64,000 nt of DNA, from NCBI RefSeq assembly GCF_003010955.1, contig NZ_PGGO01000016.1:62001-126000 (forward strand), given 5' to 3'. Under the pieces are notes generated by a model. That model made no database searches. It worked only from the letters and a program-made list of their open reading frames with translations, and was not told where the DNA came from. This document shows positions 16,680 to 26,458 of the stretch, piece after piece; position 1 is the stretch's first letter; each line of letters opens with the position of its first letter. The position numbers were made by a program, and so were the translations under genes. Source of the DNA: Phyllobacterium brassicacearum. GTDB lineage: Bacteria > Pseudomonadota > Alphaproteobacteria > Rhizobiales > Rhizobiaceae.

Positions 16680-17615
16680 ATGAATCGACGCAGAAAACTG
16701 CCCCCATTAACAGCACTTACTGCTTTTGAAGCCGCGGCACGTCTTGCAAGCTTTACGAGAGCTGCAAACGAACTCGGCGTCACGCAAGCGGCCGTAAGCC
16801 GCCAAATCCACCTTCTGGAAGAACAGTTCGGATTTCCGCTCTTCGTCCGGTTGCACCGAAAGATCGAATTGACCGGGAAAGGCAAGACGTTGTCGGCCGC
16901 AGCAGGAGATGCGTTTGATCTTATCGCCGGTTCGGTAGCCGAAATTTCCAGGGAGGGTCCCTCAGATGAGTTGACGATCGCAGCGACAGTGGCGTTCTCG
17001 CATTTTTGGCTGCTTCCAAGAATTTCCGAGTTCTCCCGACAGCATCCGGAGATCAATCTTCGCATTGTTACCCAGGACAACATGCCGAACATCGAATCTG
17101 GAGAATTGGACATTGCGATCAGGTTCGGTAGTGGCATGTGGGCGGATGGCCAGGCCGAACTGCTCTTCGATGACGAGATTTTTCCGATCTGTAGTCCGGA
17201 TTATGAACGGACGAATGCCCGGATTGTGACACCGGATGACCTGACAGCCCACCCGCTCATTACAAATGATGTTGACGATCCAACCTGGATCGGATGGACC
17301 GAATGGCTCGCCGCATTCTCCGTCAAGGCACCCAAGAAAACGCTAGGGTTTCGCTGCAGCTTTTATACCGAGGCGATCTACGCTGCACTCAACGGCCAGG
17401 GTATCGCGCTGGGTTGGAGGCGACTTGTCGAGGACCTGTTGGCTCAGAATCGGCTTGTTAGAGTAACGGACGCGGCGGTTAAGACCAGGAACGCTTACTT
17501 CGTTATATTGCCTAAAAGAAGAAGACATCCGGAAGCAGCTGGTCTTTTTCTGTCATGGCTGAAAAATGAGTCGCACCTGCCTTCGGTTGCGACCCGCATC
17601 TCAAAAACCGATTGA
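16680..17615 (+). CDS. LysR-family regulator (GcvA-like)
   Basis: 311 residues from the ATG at 16680 (MNRRRKLPPLTALTAFEAAA); more upstream starts lack family sequence. wHTH: ARLASFTRAANELGVTQAAV SRQIHLLEEQ in two consecutive pieces, then a substrate domain with FWLLPRISEFSRQHPEINLR. GcvA-type proteins bind T-N11-A operators and activate on ligand. It is divergent from the Rieske operon (141 bases between starts) and converges with the epimerase gene. The likely inducer is the betaine or its demethylated product. Confidence 0.9.
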   Translation: MNRRRKLPPLTALTAFEAAARLASFTRAANELGVTQAAVSRQIHLLEEQFGFPLFVRLHRKIELTGKGKTLSAAAGDAFDLIAGSVAEISREGPSDELTIAATVAFSHFWLLPRISEFSRQHPEINLRIVTQDNMPNIESGELDIAIRFGSGMWADGQAELLFDDEIFPICSPDYERTNARIVTPDDLTAHPLITNDVDDPTWIGWTEWLAAFSVKAPKKTLGFRCSFYTEAIYAALNGQGIALGWRRLVEDLLAQNRLVRVTDAAVKTRNAYFVILPKRRRHPEAAGLFLSWLKNESHLPSVATRISKTD

Positions 17616-17670
17616 GCCAGCATGCTGCAACTGCTCGTAGACGTCACGTGCCCGTTCCCGCTGACTCAAA

Positions 17671-18786
17671 TTAGGAATAGCTTACCACCGGTTCGCCCAA
17701 GACATCCAATCGTGGCGTGATGCCCAGACCAGGTGTGTCCGGAGCCGTGACTCTTCCGTCGCGAACGTCAAAGTTCCCATCTGCGGTCTTCAGCGCCACG
17801 ATGTCCCGGCATTCAAGAACACATCGCAAGTTCTTTTCAGGTACGGTCTGGCCAAGGTGAACAATTGCGGCAAACGCAACGTCCGACCCTGTCGTTTCCT
17901 GAACACTAATGGTGTATCCAGCGGCCACGCAAATATCGCGATGGCGACGACCTCTGGTCAAGCCGCCGTTTTTGGAGATTTTGAGGCCGATGCCCTCTGC
18001 GGCATCTTCGCCGATGAGTTGAGCGATCGACGCGTCATCGGTCGCAAGCTCGTCAAAAATGATGGGCACGTCAGTGCGCCGCCGCAGCGAAACGCACTCG
18101 CGCCATGTTGCGCACGGGGCCTCAAGGACGAAATCGAGTCCTTGAGGTAACAGCCTTAGCATTCGGAGAGCGGTCTCGACCGTCATGCCGCCATTTGCGT
18201 CGACAATAAAGAATTCGCCAGGTCTCTTGTCAGCTAGCGAAGCGGCAATCCGCGCCGCGTCTTCCGCAGGCTCATCTCCGATTTTAACCGAGTGGGCAAT
18301 ATACCCCAAGGCGCGGTGTTCCGCGACACGCTTGCGCATGTCGTCCGGGTCGCCCATGTAGATCGAGGAAATGACCGGCATTTCCACATTGGTACGGCCG
18401 CCCAAAAGGTCGCACACGGGAAGACCGACCGACTTGCCGAATACGTCCCAGCACGCCACATCGAGCGCGGTCTTGGCATGCAGGTGACCGACAAGCGCTC
18501 CGTCCATGGCGTCGTTGATGCGGTCGACGCGCCTGGGATCAAGCCCTATCAGTCGGGGCGCAATCTCGGCGATACCCGAACGAACACCGAGGGCATGAGA
18601 GGCAATCCAGGTCGATCCGAAAGGCGTGCTTTCGCCCCAACCCTCGAGGCCATCGTCCGTAGTAATGCGTACCAGCGTAGCGTCGAAACTACGGTACTCC
18701 CGCCCCCCCGACAGGCGGTAGACACCACCCGAATAAGGCAGGTCGACTTGGAAAACGTCAATGCGTTCGATTTTTAGATCGGCCAT
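17671..18786 (-). CDS. Enolase-superfamily epimerase, HpbD-like
   Basis: 371 residues: capping domain then (beta/alpha)7 barrel. Acid/base Lys168 (SVKIGDEP), metal ligands Asp196 (VDANGG), Glu222 (LEAP) and Asp245/Glu246 (FDELATD), and second-side Lys269 (GLKISKNGG). Two opposed lysines fit 1,1-proton transfer (racemase/epimerase). Family knowledge: HpbD is a 4-hydroxyproline betaine / proline betaine 2-epimerase from such clusters. Expressed with the downstream side of the MDR gene (12 bases apart). Confidence 0.82.
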   Translation of the reverse strand: MADLKIERIDVFQVDLPYSGGVYRLSGGREYRSFDATLVRITTDDGLEGWGESTPFGSTWIASHALGVRSGIAEIAPRLIGLDPRRVDRINDAMDGALVGHLHAKTALDVACWDVFGKSVGLPVCDLLGGRTNVEMPVISSIYMGDPDDMRKRVAEHRALGYIAHSVKIGDEPAEDAARIAASLADKRPGEFFIVDANGGMTVETALRMLRLLPQGLDFVLEAPCATWRECVSLRRRTDVPIIFDELATDDASIAQLIGEDAAEGIGLKISKNGGLTRGRRHRDICVAAGYTISVQETTGSDVAFAAIVHLGQTVPEKNLRCVLECRDIVALKTADGNFDVRDGRVTAPDTPGLGITPRLDVLGEPVVSYS

Positions 18787-18798
18787 GTTTCAATCTCA

Positions 18799-19929
18799 CT
18801 ATTGGGGAATGACGAGTACAAGCTTGCCTGTGGCCTTCTTCGATAGAAAGTCCATCTGGGCCTCAACAATATCTTGCAACGGGTAGGTTTTTACCACCAA
18901 GGGGCGGATTTCGCCGCGCTCGATGTATGAGACAAGGTTTTCAAAAATGACGTCGTCCTGGAACGTGCATCCGAAGAAAGTCAAGTCTTTCAGATAAAGT
19001 GAACGCACGTCGAGCTCCACGATCGGCCCTGCAATGGCACCAGCGACCGCGTAGCGACCTCCCTTCTTCAGAACGTCCAAGAGTTCCCGAAAGCCAGGTC
19101 CGGCAGCCACATCGATTGCAGCATCAACAGAGTTCTTGTCGAGTGTCCCTAGAATGCTTTCGCCGCGAGTCAAGACCTGATCAGCCCCCAACGCCAGCAA
19201 TTGCTTCGCTTTGTCCCTGCCAGCGACTGCCGACACAAAGGCACCCCGCCGCTTCGCAAGCTGGATCGCGGCCGAGCCTACCCCGCCGGAAGCCCCGGTA
19301 ATAATGACGTGTTCGCCTTTCCGGACGTCGGCGCGATGCAGCAACGCCTCAGCCGTGGAATAGGCGCAGGGTATCGACGCCAGTTCTACGTCGCTCCAAT
19401 CGCATTCGACCTTATAGGTCTCGCGCGATGGTGCCTTCGCATATTGGGCAAAGGCACCATCGCACTCGGATCCAAAGGTCCAGCATTCAAACGGTCTGTA
19501 GTCCACGTATGATCGCAGCATATTACGCACGATGACGCGCTCGCCAATACGTTCGGGGTTTACGTCATCGCCGACACTGACAATGCGACCACAACAATCC
19601 GCACCCTGCACGCGTGGAAAGGACATCGGTACGCCGGACCAGCTCGCGTCGGCGTCCTGAGCAGACACAAATCCCTGGGTGCCGCCGCTCTCGGTTCCAG
19701 AAGTAACGCCTTTCGAGTACCAGCCGATGCGGGTGTTTATATCCGTGTTGTTGACCCCAGCGGCCGCGACGCGGATTAGCACTTCACCGGGGCCAGGTTT
19801 CGGAACAGGAATGTCATGTCGATACTCGAGCTTTTCGAAGCCGCCGTGACCGACGAGGAACACGCCACTCATCAGCGTGGGAATCTCGATCTCATGTTTT
19901 GAAGTGGATTTTACAGTTCGAGTGCTCAT
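18799..19929 (-). CDS. MDR-family (zinc-type/quinone) oxidoreductase
   Basis: 376 residues: GroES-like domain (GEVLIRVAAAGVNNTDINTR, FPRVQGADCCGRIVSVGDDV) and Rossmann domain (VIITGASGGVGSAAIQLAKRRGA). The catalytic zinc ligands of true alcohol dehydrogenases are not all present (NNTD in place of the CHTD motif), which favours the quinone-oxidoreductase/zeta-crystallin side of the family. NAD(P)H-dependent reduction of an enone, or alcohol oxidation, is possible. First gene of a two-gene operon with the HpbD-like epimerase; its role in betaine breakdown is not known. Confidence 0.85.
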   Translation of the reverse strand: MSTRTVKSTSKHEIEIPTLMSGVFLVGHGGFEKLEYRHDIPVPKPGPGEVLIRVAAAGVNNTDINTRIGWYSKGVTSGTESGGTQGFVSAQDADASWSGVPMSFPRVQGADCCGRIVSVGDDVNPERIGERVIVRNMLRSYVDYRPFECWTFGSECDGAFAQYAKAPSRETYKVECDWSDVELASIPCAYSTAEALLHRADVRKGEHVIITGASGGVGSAAIQLAKRRGAFVSAVAGRDKAKQLLALGADQVLTRGESILGTLDKNSVDAAIDVAAGPGFRELLDVLKKGGRYAVAGAIAGPIVELDVRSLYLKDLTFFGCTFQDDVIFENLVSYIERGEIRPLVVKTYPLQDIVEAQMDFLSKKATGKLVLVIPQ

Positions 19930-20130
19930 AATAGTCTTTGGACCCCTGGCGATGCTCCATTAATGTAAGCATGAAGATCGCAGATAGCTCTTCAAGACAA
20001 GGCACTTTAAACTCAGGCCTCACTTGAGTTCTTTGCTGATCAGGACTGTAAAACCACCACTAGGTCATGTTGACAAAGTGGATTCCCAAATCAGCCTCCG
20101 TGTGATTCAATGCTGCCTTTTAGGAGTTAG

Positions 20131-20388
20131 CTTTGGCTCGCGGGAAACCTGACAGATGCCGAATGGCAGATCATTGAAACGCTTCTGCCTGCTGAGCGTG
20201 GAAGAAAGTCCCGTCCAGCCCAGGACAATCGCCGTTTTCTGAACGGCATGCTGTATGTCCTGCGCGTTGGTTGCCCTTGGCGCGACATGCATGAACGCTA
20301 TGGTAAGTGGAACTCCGTCTATGTCCGATTCCAGCGCTGGGCAGAACAAGGCGTTTGGGACGCATTGCTCGAGACACTCGTACTGGAA
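20131..20388 (+). mobile_element. IS5-family transposase relic (5' part only)
   Basis: A plus-strand frame reads NLTDAEWQIIETLLPAERGR, then DNRRFLNGMLYVLRVGCPWR, DMHERYGKWNSVYVRFQRWA, EQGVWDALLETLV, the start of an IS5-group (IS427-like) DDE transposase. The normal start is lost (stop immediately upstream, one-base shift) and the sequence ends at about 20388, exactly where folD ends. No catalytic triad is left. The left flank from about 20060 probably contains the IS end, but I could not fix an inverted repeat. Confidence 0.8.
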
Positions 20389-21300
20389 TCAAAACTCCAT
20401 CCAGGCGAATGTGAAGTGAGGATATCCATTGGCGCGAATAGCTGCTGTAACCGTGTTGGCCATGAGCATCGCTATCGTCATCGGGCCGACGCCGCCAGGC
20501 ACGGGCGTGATGACATCTGCTACCTCCAGGCATTCTTTGAACGCGACATCCCCGACGAGGCGAGACTTTCCCGACCGCTCGAGTGTTTCGATCCGATTGA
20601 TGCCCACATCGATAACAGTTGCGCCAGGTTTGATCCAACCGGCCTTCACCATCTCCGGTTGGCCCACTGCAACCACAAGAATATCTGCGGTGCGACACAA
20701 TGCAGGCAAGTCCTTCGTAGTGGAATGGGCGATCATGACGGTGGCATTGGCATTCAGCAGCAACTGCGCCATTGGCTTGCCGAAGAGATTAGAGCGGCCG
20801 ATGACCAGCGCGTTCAGTCCGGACAAATCTTGCCCATGCGCCCTACGCACGAAGATCATTGCGCCTGCCGGCGTACACGATACGAGCCCCGTTTTGGTGT
20901 CTCCAATCGACACCTTGCCGGCATTCGTGGCGTTCAGACCGTCCACATCTTTTTCGGGCCGGATCGACTGAATAACAGGGTCAGGAGATAAATGGGTCGG
21001 CAGCGGCAGCTGAACCAGAATGCCATGTACGTCCGGATCGTCGTTCAAACGCAGAACAAGATCTGCCAGCTCGTCCTGTGTCGTGTCGGCTGTGAGCGTA
21101 TGTTGTATGGAATTGAAGCCGCATTCCTTCGCCATTCGGCTTTTCGCACCGACATACGAGTGACTGGCGGGATCGTCACCGACGATGACGACCGCCAATC
21201 CCGCTTTCTTTCCCGTCTCACTTTCCAGCTTGGCGGCTGTCTCCTTTACCGCATCAAGAACCGATGCGGCCGTCTGTTTGCCGTCAATGATAACTGTCAT
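20389..21300 (-). CDS. folD: FolD: methylene-THF dehydrogenase / methenyl-THF cyclohydrolase
   Basis: 303 residues from the ATG at 21300. Family motifs: [16 protein letters not shown] with the catalytic Lys, [23 protein letters not shown] for NADP and [14 protein letters not shown] near the end. It oxidises methylene-THF to formyl-THF. Placed 29 bases after soxG, it takes the one-carbon unit delivered to THF by the tetrameric oxidase; PurU nearby then releases formate. The last residues (about nine, ending FTFAWMEF) run up to the IS5 relic and look unlike FolD tails, so the C-terminus may have been changed by the insertion. Confidence 0.93.
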   Translation of the reverse strand: MTVIIDGKQTAASVLDAVKETAAKLESETGKKAGLAVVIVGDDPASHSYVGAKSRMAKECGFNSIQHTLTADTTQDELADLVLRLNDDPDVHGILVQLPLPTHLSPDPVIQSIRPEKDVDGLNATNAGKVSIGDTKTGLVSCTPAGAMIFVRRAHGQDLSGLNALVIGRSNLFGKPMAQLLLNANATVMIAHSTTKDLPALCRTADILVVAVGQPEMVKAGWIKPGATVIDVGINRIETLERSGKSRLVGDVAFKECLEVADVITPVPGGVGPMTIAMLMANTVTAAIRANGYPHFTFAWMEF

Positions 21301-21329
21301 AACTACTCCCCGGCGAAAAAATGGTTGTC

Positions 21330-21863
21330 TCAGGTGAATTCTTGCGCCATGCGGGCACAATCGTCCCACAGGCTTTCAGCAAACCCGCGCAGGACCATGA
21401 TCTCAAACGCGTGTTCACCAACACGCGTGACGTGCGCTGCGATATGACCGATGAGCGTCATGGTGGAATGACCAACAGGGAAGGCCTCAACCGACACATC
21501 TGTTCCGGTCCCTTTGGCCAGGAGACGCTCTACCATCGCTCCTTCTACTTGGAACCGGACGCGCCCGTGACTCTGGTCCACGCCTGCCGCATGCGGATGA
21601 AGGGTATCAAGCATCGTGTCGGTCTCTTCAGGAGATAGTGCCCGATCCCCCACAACATACCACTGAAAGGGCGCCGCAATGCGCACAGCAAACTTCGCGC
21701 CCCCGCCAATTTTCTCCGACAGAAACGCGCCGAGGTCCGGCCCGCCTTCCTTCCCCATAACCTGAATGACATGGCCCTCGGGCAGCGCGCTAATGCATAT
21801 GCGCTCTGATCTGAGCGCATTAGAGCCAAGAGCCGAGCGACGTGTGACGCGATATTCAGACAT
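21330..21863 (-). CDS. soxG: Sarcosine oxidase gamma-type subunit (SoxG / MgdD)
   Basis: 177 residues resembling SoxG: early [20 protein letters not shown] and [12 protein letters not shown], late [34 protein letters not shown] in consecutive pieces. It shares the glycine-cleavage-T-like fold and closes the heterotetramer. Starts within the soxA end (8-base overlap). In N-methylglutamate clusters the same subunit is called MgdD. Confidence 0.88.
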   Translation of the reverse strand: MSEYRVTRRSALGSNALRSERICISALPEGHVIQVMGKEGGPDLGAFLSEKIGGGAKFAVRIAAPFQWYVVGDRALSPEETDTMLDTLHPHAAGVDQSHGRVRFQVEGAMVERLLAKGTGTDVSVEAFPVGHSTMTLIGHIAAHVTRVGEHAFEIMVLRGFAESLWDDCARMAQEFT

Positions 21864-24819
21864 GGAGCTTCTCGTTTTCGGGGTCTACAAACAGAGGATC
21901 GCAAAGACGGGCAGGCGTAAATTCCTTCGAAAGCCCGTTCCACACGACAACTTCCTCGCCATATCGCTCCGGGCCGCGCCTGACGAGAGCCAGGCCAATC
22001 GTGGAGCCGACATGGGGAGAAAAAGCGCTGGAAGTGACATAGCCCTGATCGTTTTCGAGGGTTTCCGCCGCGCCCTTTGTCAAAATGTGGGATCCGCTGC
22101 GAAACGACGCGCGCGGATCGACCGGTTTTACGCCAACCAGCCGAAGCCGATCCGGTGAAACAAGACCTTCACGGCTGACCATCGCCTTGCCGACGAAGTC
22201 TTGCTTTGTAGCCGAGACCATTTTGCCCATGCCCAAATCGGCAGGCACGACGGTTCCATTAATCTCGTTGTGCGTCACATGACCTTTTTCAATGCGGAGT
22301 ACGCTGAGAGCCTCAACGCCATAGGGCTGGATGCCGTGCTCGGAACCGGCTTCCATCAGGGCGTCGGCGACGCTCTCACCGTAACCTGCGGGAACGGCGA
22401 GTTCGTAGGCCAATTCCCCTGAGAACGATATGCGGAAAAGCCGCCCGCGGAGTTGTCCGCCGAAAAGTGATACCTCTTTTGCTCCCAGAAATGGGAATGA
22501 CCCGTTGGAGATCTCCTCATCTACTATTTTTTGAACAATCGTACGGGATTTGGGACCCGCTATCGCCATCTGGGCCCATTGATCCGTCACAGAAGCCAAC
22601 CGGACATCAAGTTCGGGCCACAGCGCCTGCGAGCAGAACTCCAGATGGTTCATGACCCCCGCAGCGTACGCCGTAGTCGTTGTCATAAAGAAACGGCCAT
22701 CGTCAAGACGGCTTGTTGTGCCGTCATCGTAGATCATGCCATCCTCGCGAAGCATCAAACCGTAGCGGGCCTTGCCTACGGGCAACTTGAGAAACGCGTT
22801 GGCGTAGACGCGGTTCAAAAATTCTGCAGCGTCCTTACCGCAGATCTCGATTTTTCCAAGCATCGACACATCGCACAATCCAACGTTGGCGCGCACATTG
22901 CGCACTTCACGATCGACACTTTGACGCCATGTAGCCTCGTCCCGGCGCGGAAACCAGGACGAGCGATACCAAAGCCCGGCCTCGACGAAAACTGCGCCGT
23001 TCTTTTTCGCCCACTCATGGAGCGGCGATTTGCGTATGGGCTGGAAATGTCCCTCGGTGTGTGCCCCGGTCAACGCTCCGAACGACACCGGGGTATAGAA
23101 TGGCCGGAAGGTAGTCGTGCCGACCGCGGCGGGCGCGACGCCACGTGCGTCAGCCAGCAAGCCGACCGCATTGATATTGGACAGTTTACCCTGATCCGTT
23201 GCCATGCCGTTTGTTGTATACCGTTTGGCGTGCTCGACATGGCCATATCCTTCCTTCACTGCCAGGGTGATATCCTTACGGTGCACGTCATTTTGAAAAT
23301 CCACAAACGCTTTGCCCTTAACTCCCGGTATAGACCAAAGCGGTCTCGCAGGGGCAGCGGGAACGTCGCCTTCGACGATACCCGGCTCAAAGGGGAAAGG
23401 CCTGAACCCAAGCTCCTGCGCTATGGCCGCACCACGTGCCGCGCCGTTTGCCAGGCACCCTGCTAATCCATCAGTTGCGTCTGCGGCACCTGCAAGCATG
23501 ATACCCCTTGTCGTCTCAGGCGCGAGGAACGCAGACCGTTCGTCGGACCAACGCGGCTTGCCGCCACGGTGGCACGCGAGATGGATAATGGGACTGAATC
23601 CGCCCGTCATGGCGAGCGAGTCCACTTTCAAATTCTCGCTGCGACGGCCAAAGGAAACATCAATGGACGACAGCAACCTGCCGCCTCTTGCGTCGGTTAC
23701 GACGGCACCCCGCAACACGCGGGCTTTACCGCCGTAGGGAAAGGTCGAGCCTGCCCTGCTGTCAATAATGGCGACCAGATTGACCCCAGCTGATTCAAGA
23801 TCGCGCGCGAGCACATAGCCGCTGTCATTGGTAGTGAAGATTGCCGTTCGCCGACCCGGGGCAACCCCATAGCGATTAAGATAAGCGCGCATTGCCGTCG
23901 CCATCATTACGCCGGGCACATCATTGCCACCAAACACCAGGGGTCGCTCTTCGGTCCCTGTAGCCAATAACGCCACCTTGGTGGCGATGCGCCAGATACG
24001 CTCGACCGGTTTTTGCGAGACGGGCTCGGGGACATGCTTCTGCACGCGTTCAAGAACGCCGAACACGTTGCCATCATAGGAGCCAAAGGCGGTCGCTCGT
24101 GTCATAACACGGACATTTCTTAAGGACCTAAGTTCCTCGAGGGTCTGTGTCACGAAGTCAGCTGCAAGGTTACCCCCGATGGTTGCTGTCTCCCAGAGCA
24201 AGGTGCCCCCCGCCGCCGCATGCTCATCAACGACAATGACGCGAGCCTTCGCGCGTCCGGCCGCCAGTGCTGCGGCGAGGCCTGCGGGGCCCGCACCGAT
24301 TATGAGCAAATCGCAATGTGCCCAGCACTTTTCGTAGGCATCGGGATCCCGTTCATAGCTTGCCGTGCCGAGGCCCGCGGCCCTTCGAATCAACGGCTCG
24401 TAAAGTTTCTCCCACAACGCCGACGGCCACATAAAGGTTTTGTAGTAGAACCCGGCACTCAGGAATGGTGACAGAATGCTGTTGAGCGACCCAATATCAA
24501 ACTCAAGAGAGGGCCAGCGGTTCTGACTTTTCGCTTCGAGATCTCGATAAAGCTCTTGCATAGTCGCGCGTGTATTGGGCTCGGTGCGTCCTCCTCGCCC
24601 AACCGTAAACAGGGCATTCGGTTCTGCCGCTCCTGCCGTAAGAATACCGCGCGGACGATGGTACTTGAAACTGCGTCCGACGAGTTGTTGCCCGTTGGCA
24701 AGAAGAGCGGACGCCAGACTGTCTCCACTGAAGCCGGTCATGTGCTTTCCGTCAAACGTGAACGGCAGTTTTGTATGACGATCAATCAGGCCGCGCTCGT
24801 CCAAACGATATGATGTCAT
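21856..24819 (-). CDS. soxA: Sarcosine oxidase alpha-type subunit (SoxA / MgdC)
   Basis: 987 residues. N-terminal ferredoxin-like region (FTFDGKHMTGFSGDSLASAL) without iron-sulfur cysteines, central NAD-binding domain (LLIIGAGPAGLAAALAAGRA), and C-terminal aminomethyltransferase-like THF domain (KIEICGKDAAEFLNRVYANA; GYGESVADALMEAG). Family knowledge: the alpha chain passes the methylene group to THF, giving methylene-THF. Overlaps soxD by four bases. With gmaS and glxBCD nearby, the tetramer may be N-methylglutamate dehydrogenase (MgdABCD) rather than a true sarcosine oxidase. Confidence 0.93.
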   Translation of the reverse strand: MTSYRLDERGLIDRHTKLPFTFDGKHMTGFSGDSLASALLANGQQLVGRSFKYHRPRGILTAGAAEPNALFTVGRGGRTEPNTRATMQELYRDLEAKSQNRWPSLEFDIGSLNSILSPFLSAGFYYKTFMWPSALWEKLYEPLIRRAAGLGTASYERDPDAYEKCWAHCDLLIIGAGPAGLAAALAAGRAKARVIVVDEHAAAGGTLLWETATIGGNLAADFVTQTLEELRSLRNVRVMTRATAFGSYDGNVFGVLERVQKHVPEPVSQKPVERIWRIATKVALLATGTEERPLVFGGNDVPGVMMATAMRAYLNRYGVAPGRRTAIFTTNDSGYVLARDLESAGVNLVAIIDSRAGSTFPYGGKARVLRGAVVTDARGGRLLSSIDVSFGRRSENLKVDSLAMTGGFSPIIHLACHRGGKPRWSDERSAFLAPETTRGIMLAGAADATDGLAGCLANGAARGAAIAQELGFRPFPFEPGIVEGDVPAAPARPLWSIPGVKGKAFVDFQNDVHRKDITLAVKEGYGHVEHAKRYTTNGMATDQGKLSNINAVGLLADARGVAPAAVGTTTFRPFYTPVSFGALTGAHTEGHFQPIRKSPLHEWAKKNGAVFVEAGLWYRSSWFPRRDEATWRQSVDREVRNVRANVGLCDVSMLGKIEICGKDAAEFLNRVYANAFLKLPVGKARYGLMLREDGMIYDDGTTSRLDDGRFFMTTTTAYAAGVMNHLEFCSQALWPELDVRLASVTDQWAQMAIAGPKSRTIVQKIVDEEISNGSFPFLGAKEVSLFGGQLRGRLFRISFSGELAYELAVPAGYGESVADALMEAGSEHGIQPYGVEALSVLRIEKGHVTHNEINGTVVPADLGMGKMVSATKQDFVGKAMVSREGLVSPDRLRLVGVKPVDPRASFRSGSHILTKGAAETLENDQGYVTSSAFSPHVGSTIGLALVRRGPERYGEEVVVWNGLSKEFTPARLCDPLFVDPENEKLHV

Positions 24820-25094
24820 GCCGCAACACCAGTCTTGACCGCGACAGTTACATCACAGCTCGCACTGATCTCATGCGTTCCCGTATCACGTGTCACAACG
24901 AGCCAGCGACGGCACCCTGACGTGTGATGCCAGTACTCGTCATAAGTCCCCAAGGGGTTGTTGCGCAGATAGACATAGTCCATCCACTCGTTGGCATCCG
25001 CGTGCGATCCTGGACGTGCTATCGCAGCACCCTTGATTGTGAATTCTTCTTTTGGTCTCATCCCGCAGTGCGGGCAAGGAACAAGGCTTGCCAT
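24816..25094 (-). CDS. soxD: Sarcosine oxidase delta-type subunit (SoxD / MgdB)
   Basis: 92 residues, usual for the family. Zinc-binding N-terminus VPCPHCGMRP, RNNPLGTYDEYWHHTSGCRR, and the final VTRDTGTHEISAS. It is the small structural subunit at the alpha/beta contact. Ends inside the soxA start (ATGA). Confidence 0.92.
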   Translation of the reverse strand: MASLVPCPHCGMRPKEEFTIKGAAIARPGSHADANEWMDYVYLRNNPLGTYDEYWHHTSGCRRWLVVTRDTGTHEISASCDVTVAVKTGVAA

Positions 25095-25114
25095 GTTCGC
25101 GTATCTCCTGTTGC

Positions 25115-26365
25115 TCAGTGAAGATTGGCCTGAGCGCCCTGGCCCTTTTCATCGAGCAGATGGCCTCGCTCAAAACGGTCGAAACGGAAGGCTCTTGCTG
25201 TCTCGTGCGCAACGCCCCGCGCCAGAAGATGCGCAAAGCAGAACCCGGAAGCTGGCGTCGCCTTGAAACCTCCGTAGCACCACCCGGCATTGAGGTAGAG
25301 ATTGTCGAGGGAAGTGCGATCGATGATCGGGGAGCCATCCATGGACATGTCCATGATCCCACCCCACGAACGCAGCACGCGTACCCGGGAGATCCCTGGG
25401 ATCATGGCCTTTCCCGCTTCCGCCACGTGCTCCACAGTTGCGAGATTGCCCCGCTGGGCATACGAATTGTAACCATCGATGTCGCCGCCGAACACCAGCC
25501 CGCCCTTGTCAGATTGCGAAACATAGAAATGGCCAGCACCGAAGGTTATGACGCCGTCAATGAAAGGCTTCAATCCTTCAGAAACAAACGCCTGCAGTAC
25601 ATGGCTCTCAATGGGAAGTTTCAGCCCTGCCATTGATGCGACGCGCGAGGAATTCCCCGCTGCCGCCAGGCCGAGTTTAGCGCAGCGGATAAATCCCTTC
25701 GTTGTTTCCACCCCGGTCACGCGCCCATTGTCGCGGCGTATGCCAATGACCTCGCAGTTTTGAATAATATCAACACCCCGCTGGTCTGCACCGCGCGCAT
25801 AACCCCAGGCAACCGCATCGTGGCGGACAGTCCCACCACGCCGCTGTAGCAGCCCACCCTGAATCGGGAAACGCGCGTTGTCGAAATCAAGGAATGGAAG
25901 CATCTTGCGTACGGCAGTGCGGTCAAGTAACTCCGCATCAACGCCATGCAGAAGCATGGCGTTTCCCCTGCGCGTATAGGCGTCCCGCTGTGCGTCGGAG
26001 TGGAACAAATTGAGGACACCGCGCTGGGAAACCATTGCATTGAAATTCAGTTCCTGCTCCAGGCTTTCCCACAATTTCATTGAATATTCATAGAAAGGAT
26101 TGTTGCCGGGCAGCAGATAATTCGATCGGATGATAGTGGTGTTGCGCCCGACGTTTCCAGAGCCGATGTAACTCTTCTCGATAACCGCAACGTTCGTGAC
26201 CCCGAATTCTTTTGCGAGGTAATAGGCCGTCGCAAGTCCGTGGCCGCCACCGCCCACTATGATCACATCATAATGCGATTTGGGCTGCGGTTCGCGCCAG
26301 GCGGGCTTCCAACTCTGGTTGCCACGAAGCCCATTGAGAAAAATTGAGAGTGCTGAGTAACGCAT
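25115..26365 (-). CDS. soxB: Sarcosine oxidase beta-type subunit (SoxB / MgdA)
   Basis: 416 residues from the ATG at 26365 (MRYSALSIFLNGLRGNQSWK), the family start; the open frame continues upstream but only across the glxA-like gene. FAD motif VIIVGGGGHGLATAYYL (38-43), flavin loop GSGNVGRNTTIIRSNY and RRGGTVRHDAV with His182, the likely covalent FMN site. Catalytic subunit of the tetramer: oxidises an N-methyl amino acid. First gene of soxBDAG-folD, divergent from the glxA-like regulator gene with 93 bases between. Confidence 0.93.
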   Translation of the reverse strand: MRYSALSIFLNGLRGNQSWKPAWREPQPKSHYDVIIVGGGGHGLATAYYLAKEFGVTNVAVIEKSYIGSGNVGRNTTIIRSNYLLPGNNPFYEYSMKLWESLEQELNFNAMVSQRGVLNLFHSDAQRDAYTRRGNAMLLHGVDAELLDRTAVRKMLPFLDFDNARFPIQGGLLQRRGGTVRHDAVAWGYARGADQRGVDIIQNCEVIGIRRDNGRVTGVETTKGFIRCAKLGLAAAGNSSRVASMAGLKLPIESHVLQAFVSEGLKPFIDGVITFGAGHFYVSQSDKGGLVFGGDIDGYNSYAQRGNLATVEHVAEAGKAMIPGISRVRVLRSWGGIMDMSMDGSPIIDRTSLDNLYLNAGWCYGGFKATPASGFCFAHLLARGVAHETARAFRFDRFERGHLLDEKGQGAQANLH

Positions 26366-26458
26366 ATCCGCCAACTTTGTTGCGTGAGTGTAAAAGGGAT
26401 AACGGGGAATATCGAATTCTCCTTGCACCAAAGAGACGGATACATATAAATTTGAGCC

